From positions 186,001 to 250,000 of the forward strand of contig NZ_WIWC01000001.1 in the NCBI RefSeq assembly GCF_009600315.1: a stretch of 64,000 bases of DNA, written 5' to 3'. The position numbers and the translations under genes are program-made. The notes beneath the pieces were generated by a model. The model saw only the letters and a program-made list of their open reading frames with translations, did not search any database and was not told the origin of the DNA. Origin of the DNA: Pseudomonas helleri. GTDB taxonomy: Bacteria; Pseudomonadota; Gammaproteobacteria; Pseudomonadales; Pseudomonadaceae. This document shows positions 1-8,993 of the stretch, one piece after another (position 1 is the stretch's first letter; every line of letters starts with the position of its first letter).

Positions 1-216
1 CAGGCGCTCAATGCGGGGCACGAAAGGCTGGTCGAAGGGCGACTGATCCTTATCGAACGGCGTGTATGAGGCGCATTGCAGTTTGTGGGTAGGAGTGGCG
101 GCATCGGGCAATATTACCGGTTGGCCAAGGCCGTACCAGAAGCCGGCAACGGCACATATACCTAGCAAGCAGGCGCAGAGATAAGGCAGGACGGGGAAAC
201 GGGCAGTCGCGGACAT
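1..216 (-). CDS. GH17-family / beta-(1,6)-glucan synthase-like protein, N-terminal part (truncated by window edge)
   Basis: Only the first 72 codons are present; the gene runs off the left edge. The ATG is at 216-214. The N-terminus is hydrophobic (roughly residues 8-32), fitting a signal anchor, and is followed by a segment containing LQCASYTPFDKDQSPF. That motif opens the catalytic domain of the Pseudomonas glycosyl hydrolase family 17 proteins often annotated as beta-(1,6)-glucan synthases. These are known as membrane-linked glucan enzymes; the product here is inferred from this short piece alone, and no catalytic residues are visible. It diverges from the betaine-binding gene across a gap of about 290 bp. 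Confidence 0.65.
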   Translation of the reverse strand, partial: MSATARFPVLPYLCACLLGICAVAGFWYGLGQPVILPDAATPTHKLQCASYTPFDKDQSPFDQPFVPRIERL

Positions 217-466
217 GGTCAGGCCGTATGGGAGCAAAGCCGCGCATCTTACCTGTTATTGGGCGTCGCAGCGTGCCTGGAAAGATTTGCACATGTAACG
301 ATCGATGGGTTTTCTGGCGTCAGAAATTGTCTTGGGCAAGTAATGCCTGAGATGTCGCTGTTGATTGTCTTGGGGTCGTCGTCAGAGCATGCCGGTGGGC
401 GGGCGGAGTTGATCATCAGGACGCATGCGGGATGTGCAGTAGTACGCACACCCAACGTCTTGATGC

Positions 467-486
467 GGCCCGGCACTCGTCGGGCC
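467..486 (+). other. GC-rich hairpin in the betX leader
   Basis: A perfect inverted repeat GGCCCG / CGGGCC with an 8-nt loop lies 21 nt upstream of the betX ATG. The second arm starts a repeat of the sequence CCCGGCACT that also spans the first arm. In a transcript it would fold just before the ribosome binding site. No U-run follows, so it is not a normal terminator. Elsewhere in 217-507 I see no confident promoter. Confidence 0.35.
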
Positions 487-507
487 CGGCACTGTGGGGA
501 ATCGACA

Positions 508-1362
508 ATGAAGATGCGACGACTAACAAGCGCGGGTGCTGCCTTGGTGCTGGCAATGAGTGCGAGCTTGGCGAGCGCCCAGAGCAAGCCGACCTTGAGT
601 ATCGGCTATGTGGATGGCTGGTCGGACAGTGTGGCGACAACCCATGTAGCGGCAGAAGTCATTAAGCAGAAGCTGGGTTACGACGTGAAGTTGATGCCGG
701 TCGCCACAGGGATCATGTGGCAGGGCGTAGCTACAGGAAAGCTCGATGCCATGTTGTCGGCATGGTTGCCCATTACTCACGGTGAATACTGGGCAAAGAA
801 TAAAGACAAGGTAGTTGATTACGGGCCGAACTTTAAAGACGCAAAAATTGGTTTGATCGTGCCTGAGTATGTAACCGCAAAGTCTATTGCCGATTTGAAG
901 GATGACACTGGATATAAGCAGAAAATTGTGGGTATTGATGCAGGCTCGGGAGTGATGCTCAAAACCGATGAGGCGATCAAGGATTATGGTCTTGGTTATA
1001 AACTCCAGGCCAGTTCTGGTGCGGCCATGACGTCGGAGCTTGCACGGGCTTATGCCAAGAATGAACCCATCGTGGTGACCGGTTGGGTACCGCATTGGAT
1101 GTTTGCCAAGTGGAAACTTCGTTTTTTGGATGACCCGAAAGGCGTTTATGGCGCAGCGGAAACAGTTAATAGCATCGGCAGTAAAGGGCTGGAAGCCAAA
1201 GCGCCTGATGTAGCGGCCTTCTTGAAGAAGTTTTCGTGGAATTCAAAAGATGAGATTGGTGAGGTAATGCTGGCTATTCAAGAGGGAGAAAAACCTGAAA
1301 AGGCCGCTAAAGAATGGGTTGCCAAACATCCGGAGCGAGTATCGCAGTGGACCGCTGAATAA
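508..1362 (+). CDS. betX: Glycine betaine ABC transporter substrate-binding protein, BetX-like
   Basis: This 284-aa periplasmic protein of the OpuAC family binds quaternary ammonium compounds. The start at 508 gives a typical signal peptide (basic MKMRR, hydrophobic core, cleavage after ASA near residue 24); longer in-frame starts upstream would bury it. The mature protein begins with the family pattern SIGYVDGWSDSVATTH and contains an internal ITHGEYW segment with aromatic residues of the kind that cage betaine. No permease or ATPase gene is adjacent. In P. aeruginosa the orphan BetX (PA3236) sits beside the yjcH-actP pair and feeds the Cbc transporter, so the synteny supports this name. The exact ligand is inferred. 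Confidence 0.78.
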   Translation: MKMRRLTSAGAALVLAMSASLASAQSKPTLSIGYVDGWSDSVATTHVAAEVIKQKLGYDVKLMPVATGIMWQGVATGKLDAMLSAWLPITHGEYWAKNKDKVVDYGPNFKDAKIGLIVPEYVTAKSIADLKDDTGYKQKIVGIDAGSGVMLKTDEAIKDYGLGYKLQASSGAAMTSELARAYAKNEPIVVTGWVPHWMFAKWKLRFLDDPKGVYGAAETVNSIGSKGLEAKAPDVAAFLKKFSWNSKDEIGEVMLAIQEGEKPEKAAKEWVAKHPERVSQWTAE

Positions 1363-1391
1363 TCGCGAGGTGTCTAGTTGGCATCACTCAG

Positions 1392-1423
1392 AACCGTTTG
1401 GTGTTTATGCCAAACGGTTTTTT
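1392..1423 (+). terminator. Rho-independent terminator of betX
   Basis: Perfect 10-bp stem AACCGTTTGG / CCAAACGGTT with an 8-nt loop, followed by a run of T. It lies 30 nt after the betX stop and separates that gene from yjcH-actP. Confidence 0.85.
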
Positions 1424-1586
1424 CGTCTCTGGCACTTTGAGTAGGCACTTGTCGTCCTTGCAGACTAGATAAACCGGGGGCTACGACGAATTCAAGGGTT
1501 CTACTACTAAAGTCGTCTGGTGTTGATTTTGAAGCCCGCCAATAGTGAAAACGTTCCATCTCATCTGTGCTGCGAGGACAAAAATA

Positions 1587-1898
1587 ATGAACGACAGCAT
1601 TTACCTCACGATTCAAAACAGCCCCCGATTCAAGGAGCTGGTCAAAAAAAGAGAACGATTTGCCTGGATTCTTTCGGCAATCATGCTCGGCTTATATGTG
1701 GCTTTTATCCTGTTAATTGCTTATGGGTCGCACATTATGGGGGCCAAGTTAAGCCCTGGTTCGTCAATCACCTGGGGTATACCGATAGGTGTGGGGTTGA
1801 TTGTATCGGCCTTTGTCCTGACCGGTATTTATGTACACCGGGCTAATGGCGAATTTGATGACCTGAACAATGCAATTCTCAAGGAGGCAGGGCAATGA
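1587..1898 (+). CDS. yjcH: DUF485 membrane protein YjcH
   Basis: A 103-aa inner-membrane protein with two transmembrane helices (about residues 27-48 and 63-84), the normal size and topology of the DUF485/YjcH family. The ATG at 1587 follows GAGGA at good distance; a start 42 nt further upstream is open but lacks support. The stop overlaps the actP start as ATGA, so the two are translationally coupled. YjcH is almost always paired with the acetate symporter ActP; its exact role is unproven. Expression probably begins in the 160 bp after the betX terminator, but I could not assign the promoter. Confidence 0.9.
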   Translation: MNDSIYLTIQNSPRFKELVKKRERFAWILSAIMLGLYVAFILLIAYGSHIMGAKLSPGSSITWGIPIGVGLIVSAFVLTGIYVHRANGEFDDLNNAILKEAGQ

Positions 1899-3553
1899 TC
1901 AGGCGTCTACTGGCAATACTGGGCACTGCGGCCTTTGCTCCTGCTGTCCTGGCGGCTGACGCGCTGACCGGGGAAGTGCAAAAACAACCCTTGAATATCG
2001 CTGCAATTATCATGTTCGTTGCGTTTGTGGGGGCAACGCTTTGTATTACGTACTGGGCCTCCAAACGTAATAAGTCAGCGGCTGACTACTATGCGGCTGG
2101 TGGCAAGATCACAGGCTTTCAGAATGGGTTAGCGATTGCGGGTGACTATATGTCCGCCGCGTCCTTCCTGGGTATTTCCGCGCTGGTTTACACCTCCGGC
2201 TACGATGGCCTGATCTATTCAATCGGCTTTCTAGTGGGCTGGCCCATCATCCTGTTCTTGATCGCGGAGCGTTTGCGTAACCTGGGCAAGTACACGTTTG
2301 CCGACGTCGCATCGTACCGTCTGGGTCAAACTCAGATTCGCTCGTTGTCTGCCTGCGGTTCTTTGGTGGTGGTGGCGTTTTACTTGATCGCCCAGATGGT
2401 GGGCGCCGGTAAGCTTATTCAGTTGCTGTTTGGTCTGGATTACCACGTTGCGGTGATCCTGGTAGGCATCCTGATGTGCTTGTATGTGTTGTTCGGCGGT
2501 ATGCTGGCAACCACATGGGTGCAGATCATCAAAGCGGTACTGTTGCTGTCCGGTGCGACGTTCATGGCTGTGATGGTCATGAAGCACGTCAACTTTGACT
2601 TCAATGCGTTATTTGCCGAAGCGGTCAAGATTCACCCTAAAGGTGAGGCGATCATGAGTCCGGGCGGTTTGGTCAAGGATCCGATTTCTGCCTTCTCGCT
2701 GGGGCTGGCGCTGATGTTCGGTACGGCGGGCTTGCCACATATCCTGATGCGCTTCTTCACCGTGAGTGATGCCAAGGAAGCCCGTAAAAGTGTGTTCTAC
2801 GCGACCGGTTTTATTGGTTACTTCTATATTTTGACCTTCATTATCGGCTTCGGCGCAATCATCCTGGTGAGCACCAACCCTGCATTCAAAGATGCGGCAG
2901 GCGCTTTGCTGGGTGGCAACAACATGGCGGCCGTGCATTTGGCTGATGCAGTGGGTGGCAGTATCTTCCTGGGCTTTATTTCTGCAGTAGCCTTTGCGAC
3001 GATTCTGGCGGTGGTAGCTGGTCTGACGCTGGCCGGTGCTTCGGCGGTGTCGCACGACCTGTATGCCAGTGTTATCAAGAAAGGCAAAACCAACGATAAA
3101 GATGAAATTCGTGTCTCGAAGATCACCACTATTGCTTTGGGCGTGCTTGCAATTGGCTTGGGGATTCTGTTCGAAAGCCAAAACATTGCGTTCATGGTAG
3201 GTCTGGCATTCTCGATTGCGGCGAGCTGTAACTTCCCGGTGCTGTTGCTTTCCATGTACTGGAAGAACCTCACCACTCGTGGCGCCATGATTGGTGGCTG
3301 GCTGGGGTTGATCAGCGCGGTGGGCTTGATGATTCTGGGTCCAACCATTTGGGTGCAGATCCTGCATCATGAAAAAGCGATCTTCCCTTACGAATACCCA
3401 GCGTTGTTCTCCATGATCATCGCGTTCGCGGGTATCTGGTTCTTCTCTATTACGGACAAGTCCAAAGCCGCAGAAAAAGAGCGTGCGCTGTTCTTCCCGC
3501 AGTTTGTGCGTTCACAAACTGGCTTGGGGGCGAGCGGGGCGGTGGATCACTAA
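1895..3553 (+). CDS. actP: Cation/acetate symporter ActP (SSS family)
   Basis: A 552-aa sodium:solute symporter that takes up acetate and related short monocarboxylates across the inner membrane. The first 20 residues look like a cleavable signal, followed by about 13 transmembrane helices. The SSS pattern is clear: [20 protein letters not shown] after the first helix, then [12 protein letters not shown]. Length matches E. coli ActP (549 aa). The start overlaps yjcH by 4 nt and has a strong AAGGAGG site inside yjcH. The product supplies acetate for acetyl-CoA synthesis, which links it to the citrate synthase and glyoxylate genes elsewhere in the window. Confidence 0.95.
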   Translation: MIRRLLAILGTAAFAPAVLAADALTGEVQKQPLNIAAIIMFVAFVGATLCITYWASKRNKSAADYYAAGGKITGFQNGLAIAGDYMSAASFLGISALVYTSGYDGLIYSIGFLVGWPIILFLIAERLRNLGKYTFADVASYRLGQTQIRSLSACGSLVVVAFYLIAQMVGAGKLIQLLFGLDYHVAVILVGILMCLYVLFGGMLATTWVQIIKAVLLLSGATFMAVMVMKHVNFDFNALFAEAVKIHPKGEAIMSPGGLVKDPISAFSLGLALMFGTAGLPHILMRFFTVSDAKEARKSVFYATGFIGYFYILTFIIGFGAIILVSTNPAFKDAAGALLGGNNMAAVHLADAVGGSIFLGFISAVAFATILAVVAGLTLAGASAVSHDLYASVIKKGKTNDKDEIRVSKITTIALGVLAIGLGILFESQNIAFMVGLAFSIAASCNFPVLLLSMYWKNLTTRGAMIGGWLGLISAVGLMILGPTIWVQILHHEKAIFPYEYPALFSMIIAFAGIWFFSITDKSKAAEKERALFFPQFVRSQTGLGASGAVDH

Positions 3554-3580
3554 TCTGCTGTAAGTCGGTAGGTACACATA

Positions 3581-3613
3581 AATCCCCCTGTCGTGAGGCA
3601 GGGGGATTTTTAT
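3581..3613 (+). terminator. Rho-independent terminator of yjcH-actP
   Basis: Stem AATCCCCCTG / CAGGGGGATT with an unpaired middle and a following T-run, 28 nt after the actP stop. Confidence 0.85.
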
Positions 3614-3628
3614 TGGCGCGCCCACGCT

Positions 3629-3759
3629 CGTAGCAGCTGTCGAGCTCTGCGAGGCTGCGTCCGATTGCGAAGCAATCTTAAAATCAGCCAACACCAGTTC
3701 TGGGTTTTGCTAGGGTTGTGCCGCCGAACGTAGCCTCGCGGAGCTCGTCAACTGCTACG
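3629..3759. repeat. REP-type inverted pair (family 1, copy A)
   Basis: The left end reads CGTAGCAGCTGTCGAGCTC and the right end is its near-complement ending in CAACTGCTACG. Each arm carries its own short hairpin such as GATTGCGAAGCAATC. It sits between the converging actP and gltA terminators. The same family recurs at 25388, 50728, 53394 and 58969. The layout is that of Pseudomonas REP pairs (BIME-like); no REP-associated transposase is in this window. Confidence 0.85.
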
Positions 3760-3781
3760 AAGATCTGAGGCGTCAGGCAGG

Positions 3782-3818
3782 CAAAAAAATACGGCCTCTA
3801 TTGGATAGAGGCCGTATT
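3782..3818 (-). terminator. Rho-independent terminator of gltA
   Basis: On the minus strand a stem TACGGCCTCTA / TAGAGGCCGTA with a 5-nt loop is followed by seven T. It lies 34 nt beyond the gltA stop. Confidence 0.9.
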
Positions 3819-3851
3819 CGGTGCAGTCAGGGCGCTATCGTCAGACAGGCC

Positions 3852-5141
3852 TTACTTGCGGTCTTCCAGCTTGGTCAGGTCACGCTGCTCGTAGCCGGTG
3901 TACAGCTGGCGCGGACGGCCAATTTTGTACGGGCTGGAGAGCATTTCTTTCCAATGCGAGATCCAGCCGACTGTACGCGACAGAGCGAAGATCACGGTGA
4001 ACATGCTGGTTGGAATGCCGATCGCCTTGAGGATGATCCCCGAGTAGAAGTCGACGTTCGGGTACAGCGAGCGTTCGATGAAGTACGGGTCGGTCAGGGC
4101 GATCTCTTCCAGACGCATGGCCAGTTCGAGTTGCGGGTCGTTTTTGATCCCCAGCTCTTTCAGCACTTCGTCGCAGGTCTTCTTCATGACGGTGGCGCGC
4201 GGGTCGCGGTTTTTGTAAACGCGATGACCGAAGCCCATCAGTTTGAACGGATCGTTCTTGTCCTTGGCCTTGGCGATGAATTTGTCGATGTTGGACACAT
4301 CGCCAATTTCGTCGAGCATGGTCAGCACGGCTTCGTTGGCGCCGCCGTGAGCAGGGCCCCACAGTGCGGCAATACCGGCAGCAATACAGGCAAACGGGTT
4401 GGCACCCGAAGAGCCCGCCAAGCGCACGGTAGAAGTCGACGCATTCTGTTCGTGGTCAGCGTGCAGGATAAAGATCTTATCCATTGCCTTGGCCAGTACC
4501 GGGCTGATCGGTTTGATCTCGCACGGCGTGTTGAACATCATGTGCAGGAAGTTTTCGGCGTAGCTCAGGTCATTACGCGGGTACATCATGGGTTGACCCA
4601 TGGAGTACTTGTAAACCATTGCTGCCAGCGTTGGCATCTTGGCAACCAGACGCACCGCAGAAATTTCGCGGTGCTGCGGGTTATTGATGTCCAGGGAGTC
4701 GTGGTAGAAGGCCGAGAGGGCGCCGACTACACCGCACATGACCGCCATCGGGTGGGCGTCACGACGGAAGCCGTTGAAGAAGGTCTTCAACTGCTCGTGA
4801 ACCATGGTGTGGTTCTTCACGGTGCTGACAAACTGCGCTTTCTGTTCTGCGGTCGGCAATTCGCCGTTCAGCAGCAGGTAGGCAGTTTCAAGGTAGTCAG
4901 AGTGTTCAGCCAGCTGTTCGATCGGGTAGCCGCGATGCAGCAGGATACCGTTGTCACCATCAATATAGGTGATCTTCGACTCGCAAGACGCGGTCGACAT
5001 GAAGCCAGGGTCAAATGTGAATCGGCCCGTGGCCGTCAGGCCTCGCACATCGATTACATCGGGACCCACGGTGCCAGTTAAAATGGGCAGCTCGACGGGG
5101 GCTGCGCCCTCGATGATCAACTGCGCTTTTTTGTCAGCCAT
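3852..5141 (-). CDS. gltA: Citrate synthase, type II hexameric form
   Basis: Condenses acetyl-CoA with oxaloacetate to citrate, the entry step of the TCA cycle. The protein has 429 aa, matching the NADH-sensitive hexameric enzymes of Gram-negative bacteria (E. coli 427 aa). Catalytic residues are visible: His265 in GPAHGGANE, His306 in GFGHRVYK and Asp364 in NVDFYSG. It is monocistronic, transcribed away from sdhC, with a good promoter at 5199-5226 and its own terminator. The pairing of gltA divergent from sdhCDAB is standard in Pseudomonas. Confidence 0.98.
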   Translation of the reverse strand: MADKKAQLIIEGAAPVELPILTGTVGPDVIDVRGLTATGRFTFDPGFMSTASCESKITYIDGDNGILLHRGYPIEQLAEHSDYLETAYLLLNGELPTAEQKAQFVSTVKNHTMVHEQLKTFFNGFRRDAHPMAVMCGVVGALSAFYHDSLDINNPQHREISAVRLVAKMPTLAAMVYKYSMGQPMMYPRNDLSYAENFLHMMFNTPCEIKPISPVLAKAMDKIFILHADHEQNASTSTVRLAGSSGANPFACIAAGIAALWGPAHGGANEAVLTMLDEIGDVSNIDKFIAKAKDKNDPFKLMGFGHRVYKNRDPRATVMKKTCDEVLKELGIKNDPQLELAMRLEEIALTDPYFIERSLYPNVDFYSGIILKAIGIPTSMFTVIFALSRTVGWISHWKEMLSSPYKIGRPRQLYTGYEQRDLTKLEDRK

Positions 5142-5198
5142 GTGGCCTCCTATTTATGCTTGAAATCATCAGACTGCCCCCCACGCAGGGCCCGCACC

Positions 5199-5226
5199 AC
5201 TATAGATAGATAAATTCGAATGTCAA
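5199..5226 (-). promoter_or_regulatory. Sigma-70 promoter of gltA
   Basis: On the minus strand: perfect -35 TTGACA (5226-5221), 16-nt spacer, -10 TATAGT (5204-5199). The predicted start is about 50 nt before the gltA ATG. Confidence 0.75.
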
Positions 5227-5340
5227 TTTGCCTAAAGTCTTGCTGTACAAGGCTTTGGTATGTCTTTTTTCAAGATGTTCAGCGCCGTTTACGCCTTTTA
5301 TCGAGCCAGCGCAATGCGCTATTAGAGGGAGGTGATTGCG

Positions 5341-5369
5341 TTGTCATTAGTAACCTAACTGTCTATACT
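5341..5369 (+). promoter_or_regulatory. Sigma-70 promoter of the sdh-suc operon
   Basis: -35 TTGTCA (5341-5346), 17-nt spacer, -10 TATACT (5364-5369). This leaves a leader of about 115 nt before the sdhC GTG. It is back-to-back with the gltA promoter, their -35 elements being about 115 bp apart, so a shared regulator between them is possible. I could not assign a specific operator. Confidence 0.7.
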
Positions 5370-5490
5370 CGGCAGCCGACCGCCAGAGGCTTTTGGGCCT
5401 GTTTAGATGGGGGTCGTCACTCCCGGGTGGTGGGTACCTGACCAGTGCGCATCCCAACAAACTTGCCCTGATAGTTAGGGGCTCTTCAGT

Positions 5491-5877
5491 GTGAAAAAAG
5501 CCGTGAATAGCCAACGACCTGTAAACCTAGACCTAAGGACCATCAAACTCCCGATCACCGGCGTTACATCATTCCTGCACCGTGTTTCGGGCATCATTCT
5601 TTTTCTCGGCCTGGGCTTCATGCTTTACGCATTGAGCAAATCCCTGGGTTCCGAAGAAGGATTTGCCGAGGTGAAGGCATGCTTGACCAGTCCACTGGCC
5701 AAGTTCGTCGCGTGGGGCATGCTCTCTGCCTTGCTGTATCACCTGGTTGCCGGTGTGCGCCACTTGATTATGGACATGGGCATTGGTGAGACGCTGGAAG
5801 GCGGCAAGCTGGGCTCGAAAATCGTAATCGTCATTTCCGTAGTGATGATTGTTCTGGCGGGAGTTTGGATATGGTAA
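5491..5877 (+). CDS. sdhC: Succinate dehydrogenase cytochrome b556 subunit SdhC
   Basis: A 128-aa membrane anchor of complex II with three transmembrane helices. The family signature HRVSGIILFLG is at residues 30-40, and the haem ligand His84 is in LLYHLVAGVRH. The start is a GTG; the sequence MKKAVNSQRPVNLDL matches the usual N-terminus, and no ATG gives a better fit. The 3' end overlaps sdhD by 7 nt. It is the first gene of the sdhCDAB-sucAB-lpdA-sucCD cluster. Confidence 0.95.
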   Translation: MKKAVNSQRPVNLDLRTIKLPITGVTSFLHRVSGIILFLGLGFMLYALSKSLGSEEGFAEVKACLTSPLAKFVAWGMLSALLYHLVAGVRHLIMDMGIGETLEGGKLGSKIVIVISVVMIVLAGVWIW

Positions 5878-6239
5878 CCAGCGTTACGAACCTGTCGCGT
5901 TCGGGCCTCTATGACTGGATGGCACAACGTGTGTCTGCGGTTGTTCTAGCGGCTTATTTCATCTTCCTGATCGGGTACCTCGTTGCGAACCCAGGCATTG
6001 GCTACGCCCAATGGCATGACCTGTTCGCAAGCAACTGGATGCGTATCTTCAGCCTGCTGGCCCTTGTTGCACTCGGCGCTCACGCCTGGGTCGGCATGTG
6101 GACCATCGCGACCGACTACCTGACGCCGATGGCGCTGGGCAAGTCCGCGACAGCAGTACGTTTCCTCTTCCAGGCAGTTTGCGGCGTTGCAATGTTCGCT
6201 TACTTCGTCTGGGGTGTGCAGATTCTTTGGGGTATCTGA
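5871..6239 (+). CDS. sdhD: Succinate dehydrogenase membrane anchor SdhD
   Basis: A 122-aa hydrophobic subunit with three transmembrane helices that, with SdhC, holds haem b and the ubiquinone site. The motif GAHAWVGMWTIATDYL carries the conserved histidine and aspartate of SdhD proteins. The ATG at 5871 lies inside the end of sdhC, so translation is coupled; a TTG two codons earlier is less likely. The sdhA ATG follows 3 nt after the stop. Confidence 0.95.
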   Translation: MVTSVTNLSRSGLYDWMAQRVSAVVLAAYFIFLIGYLVANPGIGYAQWHDLFASNWMRIFSLLALVALGAHAWVGMWTIATDYLTPMALGKSATAVRFLFQAVCGVAMFAYFVWGVQILWGI

Positions 6240-6242
6240 GTC

Positions 6243-8018
6243 ATGGCTAACACAGTTAATACACTTTCGTTCGACGCCATCATCATTGGCGGCGGCGGTG
6301 CTGGCATGCGCGCAGCTTTGCAACTGGCACAAGGCGGTCACAAGACAGCCGTAATCACCAAGGTTTTCCCGACCCGCTCGCACACCGTATCGGCTCAGGG
6401 TGGCATCACTTGCGCCATCGCGTCTGCAGATCCGAATGATGACTGGCGCTGGCACATGTACGACACCGTCAAGGGCTCCGACTACATCGGTGACCAGGAC
6501 GCTATCGAATACATGTGTTCCGTAGGCCCTGAAGCCGTGTTCGAGCTCGAACACATGGGCTTGCCGTTCTCCCGTACCGAACAAGGTCGTATCTATCAGC
6601 GTCCTTTCGGTGGTCAGTCCAAGGACTTCGGTAAAGGTGGCCAGGCTGCCCGTACCTGCGCCGCAGCCGACCGTACCGGTCACGCGCTGTTGCACACCCT
6701 GTACCAGGCCAACCTGAAAGCCGGCACTGTATTCCTCAACGAATACTACGGTGTCGATCTGGTCAAGAACGAAGACGGCGCCTTTGTCGGCATGATCGTC
6801 ATCTGCATCGAAACCGGTGAGACTTCCTACGTTCGCGCTAACGCCACCGTACTGGCGACTGGCGGTGCAGGCCGTATCTACTCCTCTACAACCAACGCTC
6901 TGATCAACACCGGTGACGGTATTGGCATGGCGCTGCGTGCAGGCGTTCCGGTACAAGACATCGAAATGTGGCAGTTCCACCCGACCGGTATTGCCGGCGC
7001 CGGTGTATTGGTAACTGAGGGTTGCCGTGGTGAAGGTGGATACCTGATCAACAAGCACGGCGAGCGTTTCATGGAGCGTTACGCTCCGAACGCCAAAGAC
7101 CTTGCAGGTCGTGACGTTGTTGCTCGCTCGATGGTTAAGGAAATCATCGCGGGCAACGGTTGCGGTCCAGATGGCGACCACGTAATGCTGAAGCTTGATC
7201 ACTTGGGTGAAGAAGTTCTGCATAGCCGTCTGCCAGGCATTATGGAGCTGTCCAAGACCTTCGCTCACGTCGATCCAGCCTTGGCGCCGATCCCGGTGGT
7301 TCCAACTTGCCACTATATGATGGGCGGCGTTGCCACCAACATTCATGGCCAGGCAATCACTCAGGACGCCGAAGGCAACGACCAGATCATCCCTGGCCTG
7401 TTCGCAGTAGGTGAAGTAGCGTGCGTATCGGTTCACGGTGCCAACCGTCTGGGCGGCAACTCGTTGCTCGACCTGGTGGTATTCGGTCGTGCAGCCGGCC
7501 TGTTCCTTGAGCAGACCCTGAAAGAAGGCGTTGATTACGCTCGTCCACGTCAGTCCGATATCGATGCTGCTCTGGCGCGTCTGGCGGGCCTGAACTCGCG
7601 CACTGATGGCGAAGACGTTGCAACTCTGCGTAAAGAGCTGCAAAGCTGCATGCAGAACTACTTCGGTGTATTCCGTACTGGCGAATACATGCAGAAGGGC
7701 ATCACTCAGTTGGCGGATCTGCGCGCGCGTATCGCCAACGTGAAAATCAACGATAAGAGCCAGGCATTCAACACGGCCCGTATCGAAGCCCTTGAGCTGC
7801 AAAACCTGCTCGAAGTGGCTGAAGCAACTGCAATCGCTGCTGAAACCCGTAAAGAATCGCGCGGTGCTCACGCCCGTGAAGACTTCGAAGATCGTGACGA
7901 CGTTAACTGGCTGTGCCACACCCTGTACTTCCCGGGTGAAAAACGCGTAGCCAAGCGTGCGGTGAACTTCTCGCCGAAAACCGTTCCGACCTTCCAGCCA
8001 ATGATTCGGACTTACTAA
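6243..8018 (+). CDS. sdhA: Succinate dehydrogenase flavoprotein subunit SdhA
   Basis: Catalytic subunit of complex II, oxidising succinate to fumarate with covalently bound FAD. It has 591 aa. The dinucleotide-binding motif [14 protein letters not shown] is at 13-26, the FAD-linking His47 is in [11 protein letters not shown], and the active-site segments QFHPTG and [20 protein letters not shown] are intact. The C-terminus ends in the typical [14 protein letters not shown]. Expression is coupled to sdhD (3-nt gap) and sdhB follows closely. Confidence 0.98.
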   Translation: MANTVNTLSFDAIIIGGGGAGMRAALQLAQGGHKTAVITKVFPTRSHTVSAQGGITCAIASADPNDDWRWHMYDTVKGSDYIGDQDAIEYMCSVGPEAVFELEHMGLPFSRTEQGRIYQRPFGGQSKDFGKGGQAARTCAAADRTGHALLHTLYQANLKAGTVFLNEYYGVDLVKNEDGAFVGMIVICIETGETSYVRANATVLATGGAGRIYSSTTNALINTGDGIGMALRAGVPVQDIEMWQFHPTGIAGAGVLVTEGCRGEGGYLINKHGERFMERYAPNAKDLAGRDVVARSMVKEIIAGNGCGPDGDHVMLKLDHLGEEVLHSRLPGIMELSKTFAHVDPALAPIPVVPTCHYMMGGVATNIHGQAITQDAEGNDQIIPGLFAVGEVACVSVHGANRLGGNSLLDLVVFGRAAGLFLEQTLKEGVDYARPRQSDIDAALARLAGLNSRTDGEDVATLRKELQSCMQNYFGVFRTGEYMQKGITQLADLRARIANVKINDKSQAFNTARIEALELQNLLEVAEATAIAAETRKESRGAHAREDFEDRDDVNWLCHTLYFPGEKRVAKRAVNFSPKTVPTFQPMIRTY

Positions 8019-8029
8019 GGGTGGCCGAT

Positions 8030-8734
8030 ATGTTGAAAGTCAGTGTTTATCGCTACAACCCGGATCAAGACGCTGCACCGTTCATGCAGGAATTTCAGGT
8101 CAATACCAACGGTAAAGACTTGATGGTGCTGGATGTGTTGGCCTTGATCAAAGAGCAGGACGAAGGTTTCTCCTATCGTCGCTCTTGCCGCGAGGGCGTT
8201 TGCGGCTCCGACGGCATGAACATTAACGGCAAAAACGGCCTGGCCTGTGTCACGCCGCTGTCCGCTGTCGTAAAAGGTAACAAGTTAGTCGTACGTCCTC
8301 TGCCAGGTTTGCCGGTTATCCGTGACCTGGTTGTCGACATGAGCATCTTCTACAAGCAATACGAGAAGGTGAAGCCGTTCCTGCAGAACGATACGCCAGC
8401 CCCGGCTATCGAGCGTCTGCAATCTCCGGAAGAACGTGAAAAACTCGACGGTTTGTACGAGTGCATCCTGTGCGCTTGCTGCTCGACCTCGTGCCCGTCC
8501 TTCTGGTGGAACCCGGACAAGTTCCTGGGCCCTGCTGCACTGCTGCAAGCCTACCGCTTCCTGGCTGACAGCCGTGACACCAAGACCAACGAGCGTCTGG
8601 CTTCGCTGGATGACCCGTTCAGCGTATTCCGCTGCCGCGGGATCATGAACTGCGTAAACGTGTGTCCGAAGGGCCTGAACCCGACTAAGGCCATCGGTCA
8701 CGTGCGTAGCATGCTGCTGCATAGCGGCGTTTGA
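8030..8734 (+). CDS. sdhB: Succinate dehydrogenase iron-sulfur subunit SdhB
   Basis: A 234-aa subunit carrying three Fe-S clusters that pass electrons from SdhA to quinone. The N-terminal [2Fe-2S] ligands are in SCREGVCGSDGMN plus a later Cys, and the two C-terminal clusters use CILCACCSTSCPS and CRGIMNCVNVCPKG. I chose the ATG at 8030 (MLKVSVYRYNPDQD), the usual Pseudomonas N-terminus; an in-frame GTG at 8021 would add three residues. A 259-nt gap with hairpins separates it from sucA. Confidence 0.96.
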   Translation: MLKVSVYRYNPDQDAAPFMQEFQVNTNGKDLMVLDVLALIKEQDEGFSYRRSCREGVCGSDGMNINGKNGLACVTPLSAVVKGNKLVVRPLPGLPVIRDLVVDMSIFYKQYEKVKPFLQNDTPAPAIERLQSPEEREKLDGLYECILCACCSTSCPSFWWNPDKFLGPAALLQAYRFLADSRDTKTNERLASLDDPFSVFRCRGIMNCVNVCPKGLNPTKAIGHVRSMLLHSGV

Positions 8735-8993
8735 TACACAGTTGTACCGTAGATCGCTGTAACCGTAGATGCTACGGCGCAGGCTTCAACCGGCGCCGTA
8801 GTTATAACCTGAGCAACAGCTCATAAAGCTGCGGCTCTTATTTTGAAGAAATGAGACCAGCAGGGGCATCCGGGCTGGTACCCGGACTATCAGCGTGATC
8901 CTAAGTGGCTTGTTTTAGTCGCTGTATTCGGACTTTCTCAAGCGTGCTCTGGTGTTTGCGCCGATGGTGTCCCCTAACCGAGGGTGACCAAGC
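8735..8993 (+). other. sdhB-sucA intergenic region with two hairpins
   Basis: Two stem-loops are visible: CTACGGCGC / GCGCCGTAG at 8772-8801 and TCCGGG / CCCGGA at 8869-8886. Neither is followed by a U-run, so they are more likely RNA processing or stability elements than terminators. No coding frame fits the gap. A separate sucA promoter may exist here but I cannot place it securely. Confidence 0.45.

Noticed and set aside
5946..7919. Long open frame of 657 codons on the minus strand opposite sdhD-sdhA
   Set aside because: It mirrors the codon pattern of a certain gene, has no recognisable domain and no ribosome binding site.
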